Assembly (NCBI GenBank): GCA_945787715.1
Contig: CALZJE010000004.1
Span: 33,797 to 97,796 of the forward strand
Source of the DNA: an uncultured Ectothiorhodospiraceae bacterium
GTDB taxonomy: Bacteria > Pseudomonadota > Gammaproteobacteria > S012-40
Direction: 5' to 3'
Length of the DNA stretch: 64,000 nucleotides
Both the position numbers and the translations under genes were made by a program. Each line of letters opens with the position of its first letter. Position 1 is the stretch's first letter. Below the pieces are notes generated by a model. The model made no database searches and had not been told where the DNA came from. It saw only the letters and a list, made by a program, of their open reading frames with translations. Below are positions 63,588 to 64,000 of this stretch, in pieces.

Positions 63588-64000
63588 ATGATAGTAAGAA
63601 TTTACCAAGTAATAAAATTATCAGTATTTACCCGACTTGGGCATCTTGCTGCAAGCAGGGTGTGGCCAATGATATTGCTGGCTGTGATTTTTTCTTCGGG
63701 TGCTTGGCAAATAATCACGCCTGAAGTATTCGCCGCAACAGTTGGCAGATCACAACTCTCAGATCGTGTTTCCCGACAGCTTCTGTACGCTCAAAAATTG
63801 ATGGATCAAAAAAAATTTCAGGAAGCTCAAAAACGATTGGCAGAAATAGTTGAAAAAAGCCGATTACACGAATACGAGGCTGCTATTGTCTATCAAACCC
63901 TCGGTTATGTTTATGCTGAAAATAATGATCATAAAAATACCATCAAGGCATTTGAAAAGAGCTTAGGCTATGATGTTTTATCAACAATAGTACAACAGTC
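63588..64000 (+). CDS. TPR-repeat protein of the TonB operon, 5' part only
   Basis: An ATG at 63588, 10 bp after the tonB stop, opens a frame that runs off the window (137 codons visible). It has a hydrophobic N-terminal segment (~24-45, VWPMILLAVIFSSGAWQI) and then helical TPR-like repeats ('QLLYAQKLMDQKKFQEAQKRLAEIVEKS', 'AIVYQTLGYVYAENNDHKNTIKAFEKSL'). TPR proteins (TtpA/TtpB-like) commonly end such operons and are probably periplasmic scaffolds. Confidence 0.8.
   Translation, partial: MIVRIYQVIKLSVFTRLGHLAASRVWPMILLAVIFSSGAWQIITPEVFAATVGRSQLSDRVSRQLLYAQKLMDQKKFQEAQKRLAEIVEKSRLHEYEAAIVYQTLGYVYAENNDHKNTIKAFEKSLGYDVLSTIVQQ

Overview
The window looks like chromosomal DNA of a Gammaproteobacterium, probably a marine or free-living lineage near Cellvibrionales/Oceanospirillales. 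I infer this from the block lptD-surA-pdxA-rsmA, AmgK/MurU muropeptide recycling, purT, PilZ/GGDEF-EAL/HDOD signalling proteins, a DUF3450-ExbB-ExbB-ExbD-TonB operon, and a tRNA-Ser with encoded CCA. The DNA is AT-rich by eye. Genes are interspersed on both strands with AT-rich spacers. I see no complete insertion sequence, integrase, prophage or CRISPR array.

Layout. 0-7.8 kb: 3' part of hrpA, a membrane GGDEF-EAL protein, a PilZ protein, the U32 tRNA-hydroxylation protein (trhP/yegQ), and YceI. 7.7-13.1 kb (minus): envelope/ribosome operon lptD-surA-pdxA-rsmA. 13.3-17.4 kb: amgK-murU, an unassigned GT-B-like glycosyltransferase, purT. 17.4-19.9 kb: a strongly self-complementary segment, a 36-residue membrane peptide, an HDOD protein with a small partner, and tRNA-Ser(GGA). 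20.4-24.3 kb: two odd enzymes side by side, a beta-lactamase-fold protein without its SxxK nucleophile and a divergent SelO-type pseudokinase whose nucleotide-binding Lys is Cys. 24.3-33.7 kb: an inverted-repeat element, OmpA-like barrel, EamA transporter, class V aminotransferase, DUF3135 protein, MATE pump, aldolase-SDR fusion, tandem receiver protein and a second HDOD protein.

33.8-47.1 kb: a glycerophosphodiester-to-DHAP gene pair (GDPD + short GlpD), an aldehyde dehydrogenase, soluble lytic transglycosylase, a second small membrane peptide, a secreted barrel protein, nfo, a COG2509-type flavoprotein overlapping a SpoU methyltransferase, a DUF3422 protein, and NUDIX + DUF1232. 47.2-58.5 kb: a large beta-helix surface protein, NdpA, a Na/Pi symporter, YtoQ, a lipoprotein, an orphan Hcp, a secreted protein, an AP2-like twin-repeat protein with an overlapping leader ORF, a GNAT, HisC and a fragment of an AraC regulator. 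58.5-59.7 kb is a gene desert with remnants. 59.7-64.0 kb is the TonB energy-transducing operon, running off the window in a TPR protein.

The main undescribed signals are: (i) an intergenic repeat family, found at five loci, built on the core GGATCAACTGATTTTTCTAG and forming a 237-bp inverted-repeat element at 24.3 kb; (ii) a 17.4-kb RNA candidate with competing helices; (iii) the neighbouring catalytically altered beta-lactamase-like and SelO-like proteins; (iv) two small single-span membrane proteins. All function calls come from motif recognition by eye; no database search was run.
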